In this document: piece after piece, positions 16,494-27,634 of the stretch
Position numbering within the stretch: position 1 is the stretch's first letter
Layout of the letters: the number at the start of each line of letters is the position of its first letter
Assembly (NCBI GenBank): GCA_023515745.1
Contig: JALECJ010000258.1
Span: forward strand, 124,001 to 188,000
DNA from: Amoeboaphelidium protococcarum
Taxonomy: Eukaryota; Aphelidiomycota; Aphelidea
Direction: 5' to 3'
Length of the DNA stretch: 64,000 nucleotides
Notes under the pieces: generated by a model
What the model was told of the DNA's origin: nothing
Database searches by the model: none
Seen by the model: the letters and a program-made list of their open reading frames with translations, nothing else
Made by a program: the position numbers and the translations under genes

Positions 16494-18524
16494 TCATGAC
16501 AACTTTTGAGCATCAGTGGATTCATCGACGCCCTCAATCAGAACCACGAATACTGTAACATCATCGTATCGGACATAACCGCGAGCGTACAACTAAGAAG
16601 AGCAGCTGACCATCTCACGATCAGCCAGACCATGGGCGAGAATGCAGACTTTCTACAGCTTTCTCTAAATCTCCTTAGAGTATCTCAATTTATCCTCAGC
16701 GCGGTGTCTCTCATCAATAGATTAGTCAACATCCATTTAGTGAGAGGCTGCAGATCCATCTTCACCCTCGTGGTACGCATTTGTATCAGACTGGTGATCA
16801 ACCAGAGACTCGCCGTTAATTAACTTAAAACAATCGGGATCAGCATGTTCCATAGTATCTTCCACAAACTTGGACAACATCGAATGCTAGATAGCAGGAT
16901 CTTGATGAGACAGGTGATCCCATAGTCCGTCACTAGCCATGACCATCAGATACTTGTTCTGATTCGGTTTCAGTTGAACAAATGACACATCTGGCTTGCA
17001 GTCGAGCAGAGCGGGCTCGTACTTGAAGAATAAATCACCCATTGTGCCAGCCAAATTCAAGGTGGTGCAAGCCGGGAAATTTAGCTCGTCAATCTTCCAG
17101 CCAGGAGCTCTTGCAATGCGGCATCCTTCAAGCATACCAACGTGCGTCTCCTAGAAATCGATACTGTCCAAAATGGCATTAGCCACACATTAATCGCGCC
17201 CAGCATAAATAAAGCGGCCACCATTTTCATAAATTTTAATCGCCTTCTCCAGCTAACTAGGTGTATGATCTCTGGAAGCGAAACATTCCTTCCAGTATGC
17301 TGAAGAGTCAAAGAGATCTTCATCACAGTCACCTAGACTCTGTGCTTGCTTTTAAAGCATAAGTGTTCTTGAGTCACCTACATTACAATTTACCAAGAAG
17401 CCATTGTACAGCAGGTTGACAATTAATGTGCACCCATCATCATTAGGGCGTTTGGTTTTATATGGCGGTTTCAGAGATGGACTTTGAGATAAGTCTCCGC
17501 CACAAGCCAAAATCCATTGACGGTATTCTTCCAGTTTCTTATCACAGTAAGACTTATCGACATCAAGAAACAACTACTATACACATTCTCTAAATTGCTT
17601 TTAATGGTCCAAGTCATAGAAATTCCATACTCGACTGTTTACCAAACTAATTATCAGCTGAGGCATCAACTTCACAGCATGTCTAGCGCAATTAGCACCA
17701 CCATGACCGTCAGCAACCATGAACAATTAAAACGGGCGACCGCTGATCTCATGCACAAAGTTTGGATTCTCAGAAGACGATGGAAAATGACAATCCTCCA
17801 TATCAGCGTGAATATCAACTTTACCAGCACCATAACCAGATGAACCAGGATACTTGTAACCTTTCTGCGTAGCAACGCTCCAGCAAAATCCATAGTCGAT
17901 GCAGCCAGAAGATGTTGAGTCAGACAGCTCGGCAGGAGAAGTGTCTGTTGCATCATCACAGTGTGTGTTATCCGCATCATCGTCATGATCAACATCAACC
18001 AGGCCGTTGTTTTCACAACCGCGTGAGAAAGAGTCTTCAAACAAATCACTGGCCGCCCGCATTTGTGACGTTTTGTTGCAACTAGGTGGAGACACATCGT
18101 CAACAAACTCTGGCAATGATGATGAGACATTCTAGTCTTTATTTACACCTTCATCTACTTCACTGCAGAAATTTGGGACACACTTTGGCGGCATAGGAAG
18201 TACCAGAGGAAAGCCAAACTCTGAGCGACAACTCTAGTTGGAAACCAGAAAAAAGTCTTCTGAGCAAACACCACCAGCACCGAAATCAGACTGCGGATAT
18301 TTTTATTGAGTAGCAGTCTTTTTATCACAATCAGAATCCAGCAAATCCTGCACAATCATAGACGATGATGATAATAGAGAATTGGCAAATTCGGCGGAAA
18401 CCACCTCCTCAGCAACGACAGCAGTGACTGAAGCAGCAGCGGCCATCACATTGACAGGAGAGGAGGCTCTTGAATTCTTCAAATCTGATTCTACAGATAT
18501 ATAATCGCTTTCCAATTTCATCAT
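16494..18524 (-). CDS. PP2C-type (PPM) Ser/Thr protein phosphatase
   Basis: Metal-dependent phosphatase of 676 residues without introns, TGA at 16494-16496. The start is taken as the first in-frame ATG of the pair at 18519-18524. The ~230-residue N-terminal part is Ser- and Asp-rich and low in complexity. PP2C motifs then appear in order: LFMVADGHGGANCARH (metal-binding Asp), GCTLIVNLL, NCNVGDSRTLM, LMVMASDGLWDHLS, and near the end RYDDVTVFVV. An ~80-residue acidic insertion lies between the last two motifs. The catalytic metal ligands appear intact. The long N-terminus and the insertion make it larger than canonical PP2C enzymes (~300-450 residues). The substrate is unknown. Confidence 0.92.
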
Positions 18525-18931
18525 CCTTCCAGCAGTGTGTGAATAAGTGATAGGCACCAAAGTTATGGTATGATGAGAGAATAACCGATCGAGAAGGAAT
18601 GGATGTGCAGAAGATGAATAATCCTGTCGATATAATGACTTTGCGAAAAGATCGGATGATTGCTGTCGGGAAGAGAGTGACTGAGTGACAGAGAGAAAAC
18701 GATGAAAGCGATCTGAGCAAATAGCTGATCGGTCAACAACAAAAGACCGAGCCGGATTGGCCAGATCCCGAATTGGAATCTAGAATGCCAATTTATATTT
18801 AGCGCATTTCAAAATGCAGCCACTGTATAAAGAGAATATAATAGGCCATATCGTAGTAGTATTGAGTCAGGTTGAAGCATGCGAAGCTCATTATTTCTCA
18901 CAGTTATATTGACTGTTTGATGAGTCTTGGC

Positions 18932-18950
18932 ACGCTCGCTCGCTCGCTCG
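18932..18950. repeat. (CGCT)n microsatellite
   Basis: About four and a half tandem CGCT units upstream of the PP2C gene, just before repeat copy A. Short and probably part of the promoter region. Confidence 0.7.
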
Positions 18951-18972
18951 TAGTTTCTTAGCCGAAGGCGCA

Positions 18973-19333
18973 AAGACAAGGCGACGGCAATTTGGGTCGT
19001 TCCTATATCGGCCCCTTGATCGATCGTTTCATTGATGTACATTGAAATTTTGTGTATATACCACACACACTCATTATATTCGTTGTTATTGCCTTCTAGT
19101 TGTAAGAATGTGATGGCCCAAGGCTTTATAATTATTGCATGCTTATTATTCTCTTACCGTACAGCAGTCGGGAAAGGCTTGGTTGCACAAGTGTTCAGTC
19201 AGCTTGTCGTTGACCCACTTTGATTCGACTTTGGCAGTCAGTGGACTCTGTTATAGACTGCTTTGTAAATACGGATCAAGTTTTGTCACAATACCGATAT
19301 TGATCGACAAATGGAAAGATTCACATTTCTTAT
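18973..19333 (-). repeat. dispersed repeat, copy A (possible gene fragment)
   Basis: About 360 bases that match 20614-20972 in the same orientation with scattered differences and small indels. On the minus strand two conserved blocks read as protein: one containing KVESKWVNDKLTEHLC and NQAFPDC, the other MYINETIDQGADIGTTQIAV. Most differences from copy B in these blocks fall at third codon positions, and one exchanges CAA for TAA, both Gln here. I do not recognise the protein. The copy lies 450 bp upstream of the PP2C start. It may be a duplicated exon pair, a pseudogene, or a promoter element that only looks coding. Confidence 0.7.
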
Positions 19334-19522
19334 AATTGGATAATGTTGAATATGACTTCCTCTAGCAGTAATTTAATCGTAAGGAGTTTTGTTTCATTAA
19401 GAGATTGTAACTTTTACGACCGCCTTTATGGGCTGATTTCCGATTAAACTTGATGAAAATAGATAAATTATGGGGAGCAATTTCAGCTGATTGACACTTG
19501 ACGCAATTTTAGGTTCATAATA

Positions 19523-20572
19523 TCACCAACGAACAATGACCTTACCCATAGACTTACGACTGTCCACATGCTTCAACGCGTCTACAATTTAGGTGGACGG
19601 ATAAACTTTGTCCACATATGGCTTTAATATTCCATTTTTATACGCATCAAAAACTTCTTTGAGAATCAGTTTCATTAAATGCGGACGTTTTTAAGCGATT
19701 GTGAGCATATTCACACCAATAACTCCACGAGAGTATAACAAAAGCAGAATCGATGGATTGAATCCCATTGAAAAGAGCATGTTAATACCACCTATTACAC
19801 CACCATACTTCTAAGACACGTGCGTCACACTCGCCACGCCATAATTTACCATGATTCCTCCCTTTTTCAACAATTTCATAGAACGAGAATAGACGGATCC
19901 GCCTAATGAATCAAATACAACGTCAACCCCCTTCCCGTCGGTCGTCTCCTTGATCACTTCCACAAAATCTTGATCTTTGTAATTGATAGGATGGTCAATA
20001 TTGAGAGTGTCGCGCATGTACTCTAATTTAGATGGATTGCTCGCTGTTCCATAAACAGTAGCACCGCGACTCTTGGCAATCTGAGCCAGCGCGGTCCCTA
20101 CACCGCCGGCGGCTGCTTGAATTAAAACGTGATCACCAGGAGCAATTGTAGTTGCGCGACAAGCACAATACCATGCAGTTGAATATTAAACCATCAGAGC
20201 TAATGCAGCACCCGCGTCTGTATCTTCTTCAATCTTGATACAGAAATCAACACCAGACAGAGCTTGGCTCGAATAACCTCCGAATTGACAGAATGCAGCG
20301 ACTCTATCTCCAACTTTAAAAGGTGAGCTATTTTCGCTGGACACGTTGATTTCTTTAACTTTTCCAACTACTTCGTACCCAATCGTACATGGTAGAGGCG
20401 GACAATCATGATAGAGACCTTTGCAAGCCAGAATGTCTGCATAATTGATCCCGAAGGCTTCAACTTCCACTACAACATCGCCTTCCTTTTCAGCTTTCAA
20501 ATCTGGCAGATCTTTTAATTCCAGAGCTCTTTCAAAATCTGTGCAGTTCTTGACTAAAACAAAAGATTTCAT
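19523..20572 (-). CDS. zinc-independent quinone oxidoreductase, VAT1-like (MDR family)
   Basis: NADPH-dependent reductase of the medium-chain dehydrogenase superfamily, 349 residues, no intron, ATG at 20570-20572. The N-terminal GroES-like fold has AFGINYADILACKGLY and PPLPCTIGYEVVGKV, without the catalytic zinc ligands of alcohol dehydrogenases. The Rossmann motif AAAGGVGTALAQIAK binds the cofactor, followed by VVFDSLGGSVYSRS. The C-terminal region (ILKPYVDKVYPSTQIVDAL, SRKSMGKVIVRW) matches synaptic-vesicle VAT1-type proteins better than zeta-crystallin. It sits between the two copies of the ~360 bp repeat, with copy B only ~40 bases upstream of its start. The exact substrate is unknown. 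Confidence 0.9.
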
Positions 20573-20613
20573 GTTGTTGAAATGTTCAAACTTTACAAGT
20601 CATCTTTTTCATT

Positions 20614-20972
20614 GAAGACAAGGCAACGGCAATTTGAGTAGTTCCTATATTGGCCCCTTGATCGATCGTTTCATTGATGTACACATTGAAAATCTGTGTA
20701 TATACATTTTATTCACTGTTATTATATTTCTAGTCGTAAGCGTGTAATGATTTGAGGTATTATATTTATTGTATGATTAATGATATCTTAACTTATACAG
20801 TAGCAGTCGGGAAAGGCTTAGTTGCACAAGTGTTCAGTCAGCTGGTCGTTGACCACTTTTGATTCGACCTCGGCAGCCAGTAGACATTGAAGTAGACTGG
20901 TGGATAAAGACACATCAATTATTGTCATAATACCAATTCTGATTGACCACTATAAATGCTCACGTTTATTAT
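20614..20972 (-). repeat. dispersed repeat, copy B (possible gene fragment)
   Basis: Partner of 18973-19333 in direct orientation. On the minus strand a frame opens with ATG at 20926-20928 (MTIIDVSLSTSLLQC...) and continues through VNDQLTEHLCNQAFPDC. After a possible intron beginning GTATAAG, a second block reads NVYINETIDQGANIGTTQIA. Its 3' end is ~40 bases from the quinone reductase start. Protein-level conservation between copies suggests an origin in a gene, but neither copy gives a complete frame. Confidence 0.7.
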
Positions 20973-21172
20973 CGCCATGTATATCTAGACGGTATGTTGA
21001 TGCCGTACAGGTAGGCAAATGGCTCAAGAAGGTTGCGCCAAAAATAGCACATCAAATTCCATGACAACCACATACATCTATTGACTCTCATAAGTAGCCT
21101 TTTCCCATTGGTTATCAAAAAGTTTAATCTGCCTCAAGAGACATAATAATTCGATTTTTAAGCTAATATACT

Positions 21173-22120
21173 ATGGCGACATTGGATTTAGAAGGTGGTA
21201 AAGCAAAAGTTGGCGGAGATAAAAAGATCACTCTGCGAGCAATCCTGGCCGGTGAGACAAGTTTCCCTCTGACTGTTGATGAGCTTCGTATCTACATGTC
21301 TGACATTAGCCATGACGTTGAAAACTTTGATTTTATGCGTGATGTGGTGAGGAGTGCAGAGAGCCTTCGGAATTACTCAATAATCGGCGGAATAAATGAT
21401 GAACGTAAATCCGCTTTTGTTGATCCTAAAGAGTATCAAGCCTTGAAACTAATGTCTGACAATGCGCTCGTTGATTAAATAGTTGCTATATAAAAAAGTG
21501 GAGGTAATGTCGAAAACGGCGATGTGGTAAAGTTTGAAGCTCTAGTAAGAAAGGCAAATTAGGAAATCAAAGATGCATACATCGCACCGGGATCCAAATT
21601 TGAGCTCAACATTAACAGTGTCACCAGAAATGCCGTGCTGTAAGCACCGTCCAATGCCCCTCCTCTCCAACTGTTTGCACAATGCATAAAAGAAGTGCTG
21701 GTGAACATTGAGACTAACGCAATTCCTCGCTTTGTAAATTATGCGTCCAACACCAATATCGGCGAGAGGGAGTCCATATGGCGTCGCGACAACTTTGTAC
21801 GATTTGCAACTGCATATATTATCAGTATTGCGCTTCTAATCGGGTTTAGCCAGCCGTCTCTTGCTAGGCTGGGCTTACTGCCTGTCTGTTTTCTTGTCTT
21901 TACAACATTCTGGCAGTGGAGAAGCAGATTTTGTGTGGTGCTTGGGAGAAATAGTCTAACGCGGTATAGTAATGATAAGAAATCTGAAGCTAAACAGGTG
22001 TTTGAAGCTTGCGTGTTGAAGAGTCACGCCCAGAGGTCGCGCGAGATATATAGAAAAAGTATTATATGTATGATTCTCTTGATGATGATCACTTTAGCTC
22101 TGCCTCCATATAAATTGTGA
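21173..22120 (+). CDS. RAX1-like RGS-domain membrane protein
   Basis: 315 residues, intronless, ATG at 21173, TGA at 22118-22120. It begins with an RGS-type domain (LRAILAGETSFPLTVDELRI, IYMSDISHDVENFDFMRDV, later ALQLF-type helices and EVLVNIETNAIPRF). Membrane helices follow (FATAYIISIALLIGF, then LGLLPVCFLVFTTF, and a last one near the C-terminus, IICMILLMMITLAL). The RGS plus C-terminal helices, and the phrase CVVLGRNSLTRY near WRSRF, match yeast RAX1-type bud-site and polarity proteins. This family is essentially fungal, so it supports a fungus-related organism. It is the first plus-strand gene in the window and is convergent with the coiled-coil gene. Confidence 0.82.
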
Positions 22121-22278
22121 TGAATTTTGAAGATGAGCACCCCATCTATTAATAAGCTCGGCATTTGGGTATCGTTGTATCTCTAAAGTTGTAGTAATGA
22201 AAGTAAGAGTAGTAAGATGGCGTTAATGTTGTTGATAACAAATGTTTTAGTTTCTTGTATTTACACACTAATTAATAT

Positions 22279-24384
22279 TCAAATATTGATAGCTGCGCCT
22301 TTACAGCTTGGACATTACAATTACCCAGGAAGTTGAACAGATATTGCAGACATAGGACTGAGTAGTCTGTCATGATTGTCATCGTACTACGAGCCATGCT
22401 GCTTCAGAGCATCCAGATCAAGTTTGAGATGATGATTATGATTACGATTGTGCTCTTCCTCCGTGACTTGGTTATGCTCATTATGATCATGATTAATAGA
22501 GCCGTTGGGCGACTAAACCAGCGAACCCGTTAGTGCGGTCGCGTCTTCGTGCTCAATAGGAGCTTCCCGAAGATTTTTACGACGAGTGATTGATCCACTT
22601 CTATCATCACCAGCATCTTCTGTCACTTTAATGTCAGGTGAACTTTCAATCTATTCCGGAAGTAAGTCTTAATCATCATAAGGCCTTTCCGCCTAATCTT
22701 ACACGGATTAGTCAGGCGAAACTTCATTTTCAACATTCTTTTAGCTACCATCACCCTCAGTCTCATCCTCTCCGTACTGGCGAATAATGTTGATATCTCG
22801 AGAATTAGAGGCTGGATTCTCGTCAACAAATGGAAGCAATTCTTTGGTGTCAATCAAGGATTTACAATTACTAACAATCTGTGCAATCTCCAGCATCCAT
22901 TGATCAATCTTGGATGTGTCCAGAGTCTTATGACTGAGCACATTTTACGCCTTATACAACTCTTGCACCACATTCCAGATCAACTGATCCTTAATCCTCA
23001 TTCTAAACTTCAATGCATGTCTCTCATCTCGATACCGCTGAATATAGTCAGGGATTACAGCCAGCTCCATCTAAAGCTACTCAACCAAGTGATTTAGCTG
23101 ATCAATAGTCACAAAATCATCACTATTCCTCTTCTATGCCTTTCTCAAAACTGCCAGTAATTCATTGCGTTCATTTTAAAGCTCGTCATATTACTAGGTT
23201 GATATTTTGGTATTGCTCACACCATTCTCTTTAGTGGCAACAGACTTTTAAACATTCAGCTAATCTTCAAGAGACTTGACTTGATTTTTCAACTATGCAT
23301 TATCCTGTTTACTCAAATCATACTACTTTTAAAGTGTCTACTACCGATCAGTCAACTCCACCTTTTCATCCATAACATCATGAATTTTTTATCGCAGCTC
23401 CTCAATTTGATCATTCAGATAGACATTCTCTTCTAGTTAGTGAGCACATTTAGCATTAATAGAATCCAACTCCTTCTATAAATTCTCATTCTCCTTAGTC
23501 TATAAGACATCTGTTGAGGAATCTTCCGTTTATTAACCGATATCTACTTGGCCTTTAGTTGGAGTCTTCTTATCCTAACTCTGGACCATATTGTCAAACT
23601 TCAATTATAGTTCTTGAAGCTACCTAGTGGCTTTTTCCAATTCTAGACTTTTAGCAATTAATTGATTAGACGATTACTCGGCAGCCTGTTTCCATTTCGT
23701 AACTTCTTAACCATCATACTGCTACTTGGACTTTAACTCCGATGCCAATCTAACCACCTCAAGTTCCCGCTCAATCATCTTCTCCTACAGATCTTGATAG
23801 TCAGCCTTCAACTATTCGCAATCCTCCTCAATACCAGATAGCCTTTCGATAGAGTTGACACGTTGTAAAAGGGCGAGATTGGATTTCTGCAGCTGTGAAT
23901 ACTTTTAAGATAGTTGAAAATACTCGTCATCATCGCCGTTACTATTGCCTGGCGACTTATACGAGGATAATGAGTACAGCTGTTAATCCACAGACGGTTT
24001 CCTTATACGCTTCTGAACCAACGGGGACATTAGTGCAGACTATGAAGGACTTATACTAGGAGGAGATGGTACTCGAATTCCATTATCTTCTACTTTTACT
24101 GGCTTCATTGTAATCGCTTCTTATTAAGAACTCCCATTAGTAGCGGGATGTATCGCATTTACTGAAGGAGACGCCGGTACCTGTTTAGGCGTAGCAGCAG
24201 AAGAATTAGAATACACTGAACTCTTATCATCATTACCACCACTACTACCGCCATAACCTCCCATCTCTTGATCGCTACTACCAGCACTTACATTCTTCAG
24301 TCTCGACTCATTGCGCTGTTACAACTTTTACCTTGCATTAGCCAAAAGTTGATTCTTCTTCTCCGGAGTCATAGTCTTCATCAT
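22279..24384 (-). CDS. coiled-coil protein of unknown function
   Basis: About 701 residues if translation starts at the ATG at 24382-24384; the frame stays open further upstream without an ATG, so a short 5' exon is possible. The first ~180 residues are Ser/Pro/Gly-rich (an opening block MTPEKKNQLLANARQKLQQR, then SSYKSPGNSNGDDDEYF). About 320 residues of heptad-rich coiled coil follow (EDCEQLKADYQDLQEKM, QKQYDLSKQDNAQLKNQV). The tail is acidic and His/Asn-rich and ends with CPSCKGAAINI. Dozens of Gln are TAA/TAG. A golgin or cytoskeletal tether would look like this, but no GRIP or other domain is visible. Confidence 0.72.
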
Positions 24385-24753
24385 CTCTCTATTATGCTCC
24401 GAAAAGTATTCAATAAATGATGACTGAGTTATTATTTAAGATTAATGAAATGTGAATATAAAATAAAATAAAATTCAAACCAAGTAATAAAGACCCGCAA
24501 CAATACAATAATGAGAGCAAAGTCCCAATTCAACATAAACGAACGCGACGACGAGAGGGGGAGCGGAGAAGTAACGCGCGGTACTTTCTCTGGAACGTCT
24601 GTATGTCTCTCTCGCCCCGTAAAGCTGAACAAAATGTCAGCAGATCGTGTTTGACGCGACAAAGCTCTCTCTTCGAGATTTTTTCAAATTAAAATTATCA
24701 TTGAACGCGCTAAGTTATCAAAATTAATTTAACCAGCGAAATAATTATTATAG

Positions 24754-25641
24754 ATGGAAAAGTATCAGAAAGTGGAAAAACTGGGAGAGGGTACGTATGG
24801 CGTGGTGTACAAGGCATAGAATAGAATAACATAGGAGATAGTGGCATTGAAAAGAATTCGACTAGATAATGAGGAGGAGGGGATTCCATGTACTGCGATT
24901 AGAGAAATCGCTCTGCTGAAAGAATTGAGACATCCCAATATAGTGCGCCTAATGGATGTTCTGCATACAGAAAAGAAGTTGACCCTGGTATTTGAGTATC
25001 TCGACTCTGACTTGAAAAAATATTGCGACAGTCACAGCGAACTGGATATGGGCACAGTGAGGATACTGATGCAGTAAATATTACAAGGAATCGCGTATTG
25101 TCATTAGAAGCGAATTCTCCATCGAGATCTCAAGCCGTAGAATCTGTTGATCAGCAAAAAGTTGGAGCTTAAGCTGGCAGATTTTGGTCTTAGTCGAGCA
25201 TTTGGGGTCCCTGTGCGATCATACAGTAATGAAGTGGTGACTCTTTGGTATCGAGCGCCCGATGTTCTCTTAGGTAACAAGTCGTATGACACATCTATAG
25301 ATATATGGTCTATCGGATGTATTATGGGCGAGATGGTGAATAATAGGCCCGTCTTTCCCGGAACTTCTGTGAATGATTAGCTTCATAAAATATTTTAAAT
25401 TTTAGGCTCTCCTAATCAGACTGTATGGCCCGGATATGACAAGTTGCCGAATGCGGCGAGTATGCTATAATCTGACACTGAGGAGATGACGTTAATGCAG
25501 TACTAGCGAGAGAATCTGTAGCAAGTATTTCCTCGTATGGACGCTAATGCTCTATCTCTTTTGGAAAGGCTTTTACAGTTGGATCCGCTGAAAAGGATAT
25601 CCGCTTAAGAAGCATTAGACGCTGATTTTTTTAAACTGTGA
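24754..25641 (+). CDS. cyclin-dependent kinase, CDK5/Pho85 group with PCTAIRE helix
   Basis: 295-residue intronless protein kinase, ATG at 24754, TGA at 25639-25641, consisting of little more than the catalytic domain. The Gly loop is GEGTYGVVY (11-19), the VALK lysine is in [10 protein letters not shown], and the cyclin-binding helix is PCTAIREI (45-52). Catalysis is by HRDLKPQNLL, with DFG in [13 protein letters not shown], then [15 protein letters not shown]. The AFGxPVRxYS activation segment and the absence of a phosphorylatable Thr at the CDK1 T161 position fit CDK5/Pho85. The HRDLKPQN Gln is TAG (25138-25140). It is divergent from the coiled-coil gene. Confidence 0.95.
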
Positions 25642-25843
25642 ATTGTCACACACAAGTCTGTTATGAATATATGATAATTGTTAAATGATTCTAAATAATA
25701 TTATATTCTGATTTATCACTCAAATTCTTAAAAACTACCTATCAGACTAAAACGTGTCACCAGCGGCACGGACCACTCCTTCATCAGCCGCTGGCAAACA
25801 CAGCTCAAGCTATAGAACCTCATTTATGAAGAGGTCTCGACCA

Positions 25844-27058
25844 TCAAGCAGATCCTTTAACCTCATTCTATTGTTATAGCGCATCACGTTTTGCCCCGAA
25901 ACTAGTGTCCGGAAAGGCCACAGCTTGTGGTGGATACTTATAGTGAGATTATATGCCCGATTCTAAATCGAGCTGCTGATCGTCTGGCTTCCATTCTTCT
26001 CTGCTCAATGGCCAGGGCTATTTTTAATCGGCTTGATGTGATGACTAGCCGGGATCCTACGCGTTTACTTCCTGTTCCGCCGGAGACAGTTATATTGAGG
26101 AAGGAGACTAACCGCACGTTTATACCTGCTCCACTGTACTTGCAACAGCCACTGCAACTAGTTCCACTTCAGGACGACTATTTACTTTCGTGGTGAAGCA
26201 GCTTTCAAACATCACGCTAATTCCAAACATGCAGACGCCAACAGAGGTCATGATACCAAAAATTACGTCACGGCTTGCACCGCCAATTGACATTCCCAAT
26301 AGGACCATCATTATCACAAAAAACGCAATGCAAAATGCCGAAGATATCAGACGAAACGCTACCAAAAGACCTTATTTAACCTTGCTGCGCGTTATGCAGG
26401 TGGCCAACAGGGATGCAACCCAGAGTGAAACCAAGACTATCGTGATCACAAACATTACTTAGATCTTCATATCAGGATGCTTCCATGGATGTTAAAGATA
26501 GTACTTGCTGTCTTCCTCAGACACTTACACGAATGCCATCAGCTTGCGACTCTGTTGGAGGCATCCCCGCATGAAACCTCCTTAATCACTCATAAACTAA
26601 ACCATTTGTTTTGCTCCAGCATGAGGATCTTGTTCTTGCATCTTCAGTATTTAGAGAACTTCCTGCCCTTACTGTGAATTGCCAGTAGTTTTGCGCATGA
26701 ATTACGTGAGCATTTATGGCATCTGCTGCAAGTCCAGTCCTTGTTTCATCTTGTTCACCATAGCGGTGGATTACTACGCCATCTGGGGAGCTTTCTTAAT
26801 CAGATACTGTATAGGATCATCTAGACTAAAAGGTGTTTGTTTCATAGTGTAAGTAGCAATTTGCTTTATGGCCGACAGCAGTCCGTGATCACCACCCGTC
26901 ATATCACTCATTATCTTGTCAAACTAAGCTGCACCACCGTGCCCGTGCATTGCATCACCGCCATTAGCTAGATGTTGATGAGCAGAATTCATGAAAGCAC
27001 CCATGCGCATCGCGTGTATGGTAGGATTCAAGCAGTTCTACCAAAAGATCAACCACAT
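25844..27058 (-). CDS. three-TM membrane protein of unknown function
   Basis: 404 residues, intronless, start at ATG 27056-27058 (an in-frame TGA lies just upstream). The N-terminus MWLIFWQNCLNPTIHAM may be a signal sequence. A ~190-residue His/Met/Gln-rich luminal part follows (for example MHGHGGAAQFDKIM, MTGGDHGLLSAIKQ). Three membrane helices are clear: VMFVITIVLVSLWVASLLA, VAFRLISSAFCIAFFVIMMV and VIFGIMTSVGVCMFGISVMF. The tail of ~90 residues is polar and Gln-rich, with several Gln written TAA/TAG. Family not recognised. It converges with the CDK gene, leaving ~200 bp between them. Confidence 0.72.
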
Positions 27059-27423
27059 GAAAGAAAATGAATAAGCTTTACTCATTGCGTCTATTATCTA
27101 TTAAGATGCGTAAAATTAAATTTGCTCTGAATGAGTAAAATAAAAGTAAAAAAGTCACCGAATAAACTTTTGTATAGGTCGATCTTGCACGTTTAACATC
27201 AGGAACATCTTGATCTTCAAACAACATGGTAACATAGTGGTCACTCGTGTTACACTTGTATTCTATACTACTGTAACCGTAAGTTAAATTGGGAATATAT
27301 ACGTACGTACTTCCGGTTAGTGTAAGAATAAGAATTACGCATGGCTTTATCTTGAATCAAAGTCATAGGCGTAGGCAAAACCAGCGGCAAGCAATGATAT
27401 AAGGCGTATCGAGTCAAGTACAT
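27049..27423 (-). CDS. possible small spliced gene, hypothetical
   Basis: A weak candidate between the farnesyltransferase stop and the 3-TM protein. Exon 1 (27311-27423) begins MYLTRYALYHCLPLVL; a 40-nt GTACGT...TTACAG intron would join it to an exon with a very coding-like stretch, EYKCNTSDHYVTMLFEDQD then VPDVKRARSTY. Read straight on, it runs through a hydrophobic segment to a TGA at 27049-27051, overlapping the first codons of the next gene. A second intron ending at 27090 or so is also conceivable. No family recognised; the model may be wrong in either exon. Confidence 0.28.
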
Positions 27424-27634
27424 TGCATACAACGTAAGCCGACAAGTAAATAGCCGGAATTCACACACTTCGCTTTTACTATGCAACTTTATGTATTTCA
27501 GATTGTTACTACATCAATCTCAAGAAGAGATAAATAAATAGGTATCAAGCAAATTTTGTTGCTGATTTTCAAAACCAAAAAGTAAACTAATGACTGCGAA
27601 TATAGTAAGAAATATTTTAATAATCCGTGTATAC

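Noticed and set aside
17672-18130. 152-codon minus-strand frame inside the PP2C gene
   Set aside because: It is a shifted frame; the PP2C motifs and the unbroken 676-residue reading use the other frame.
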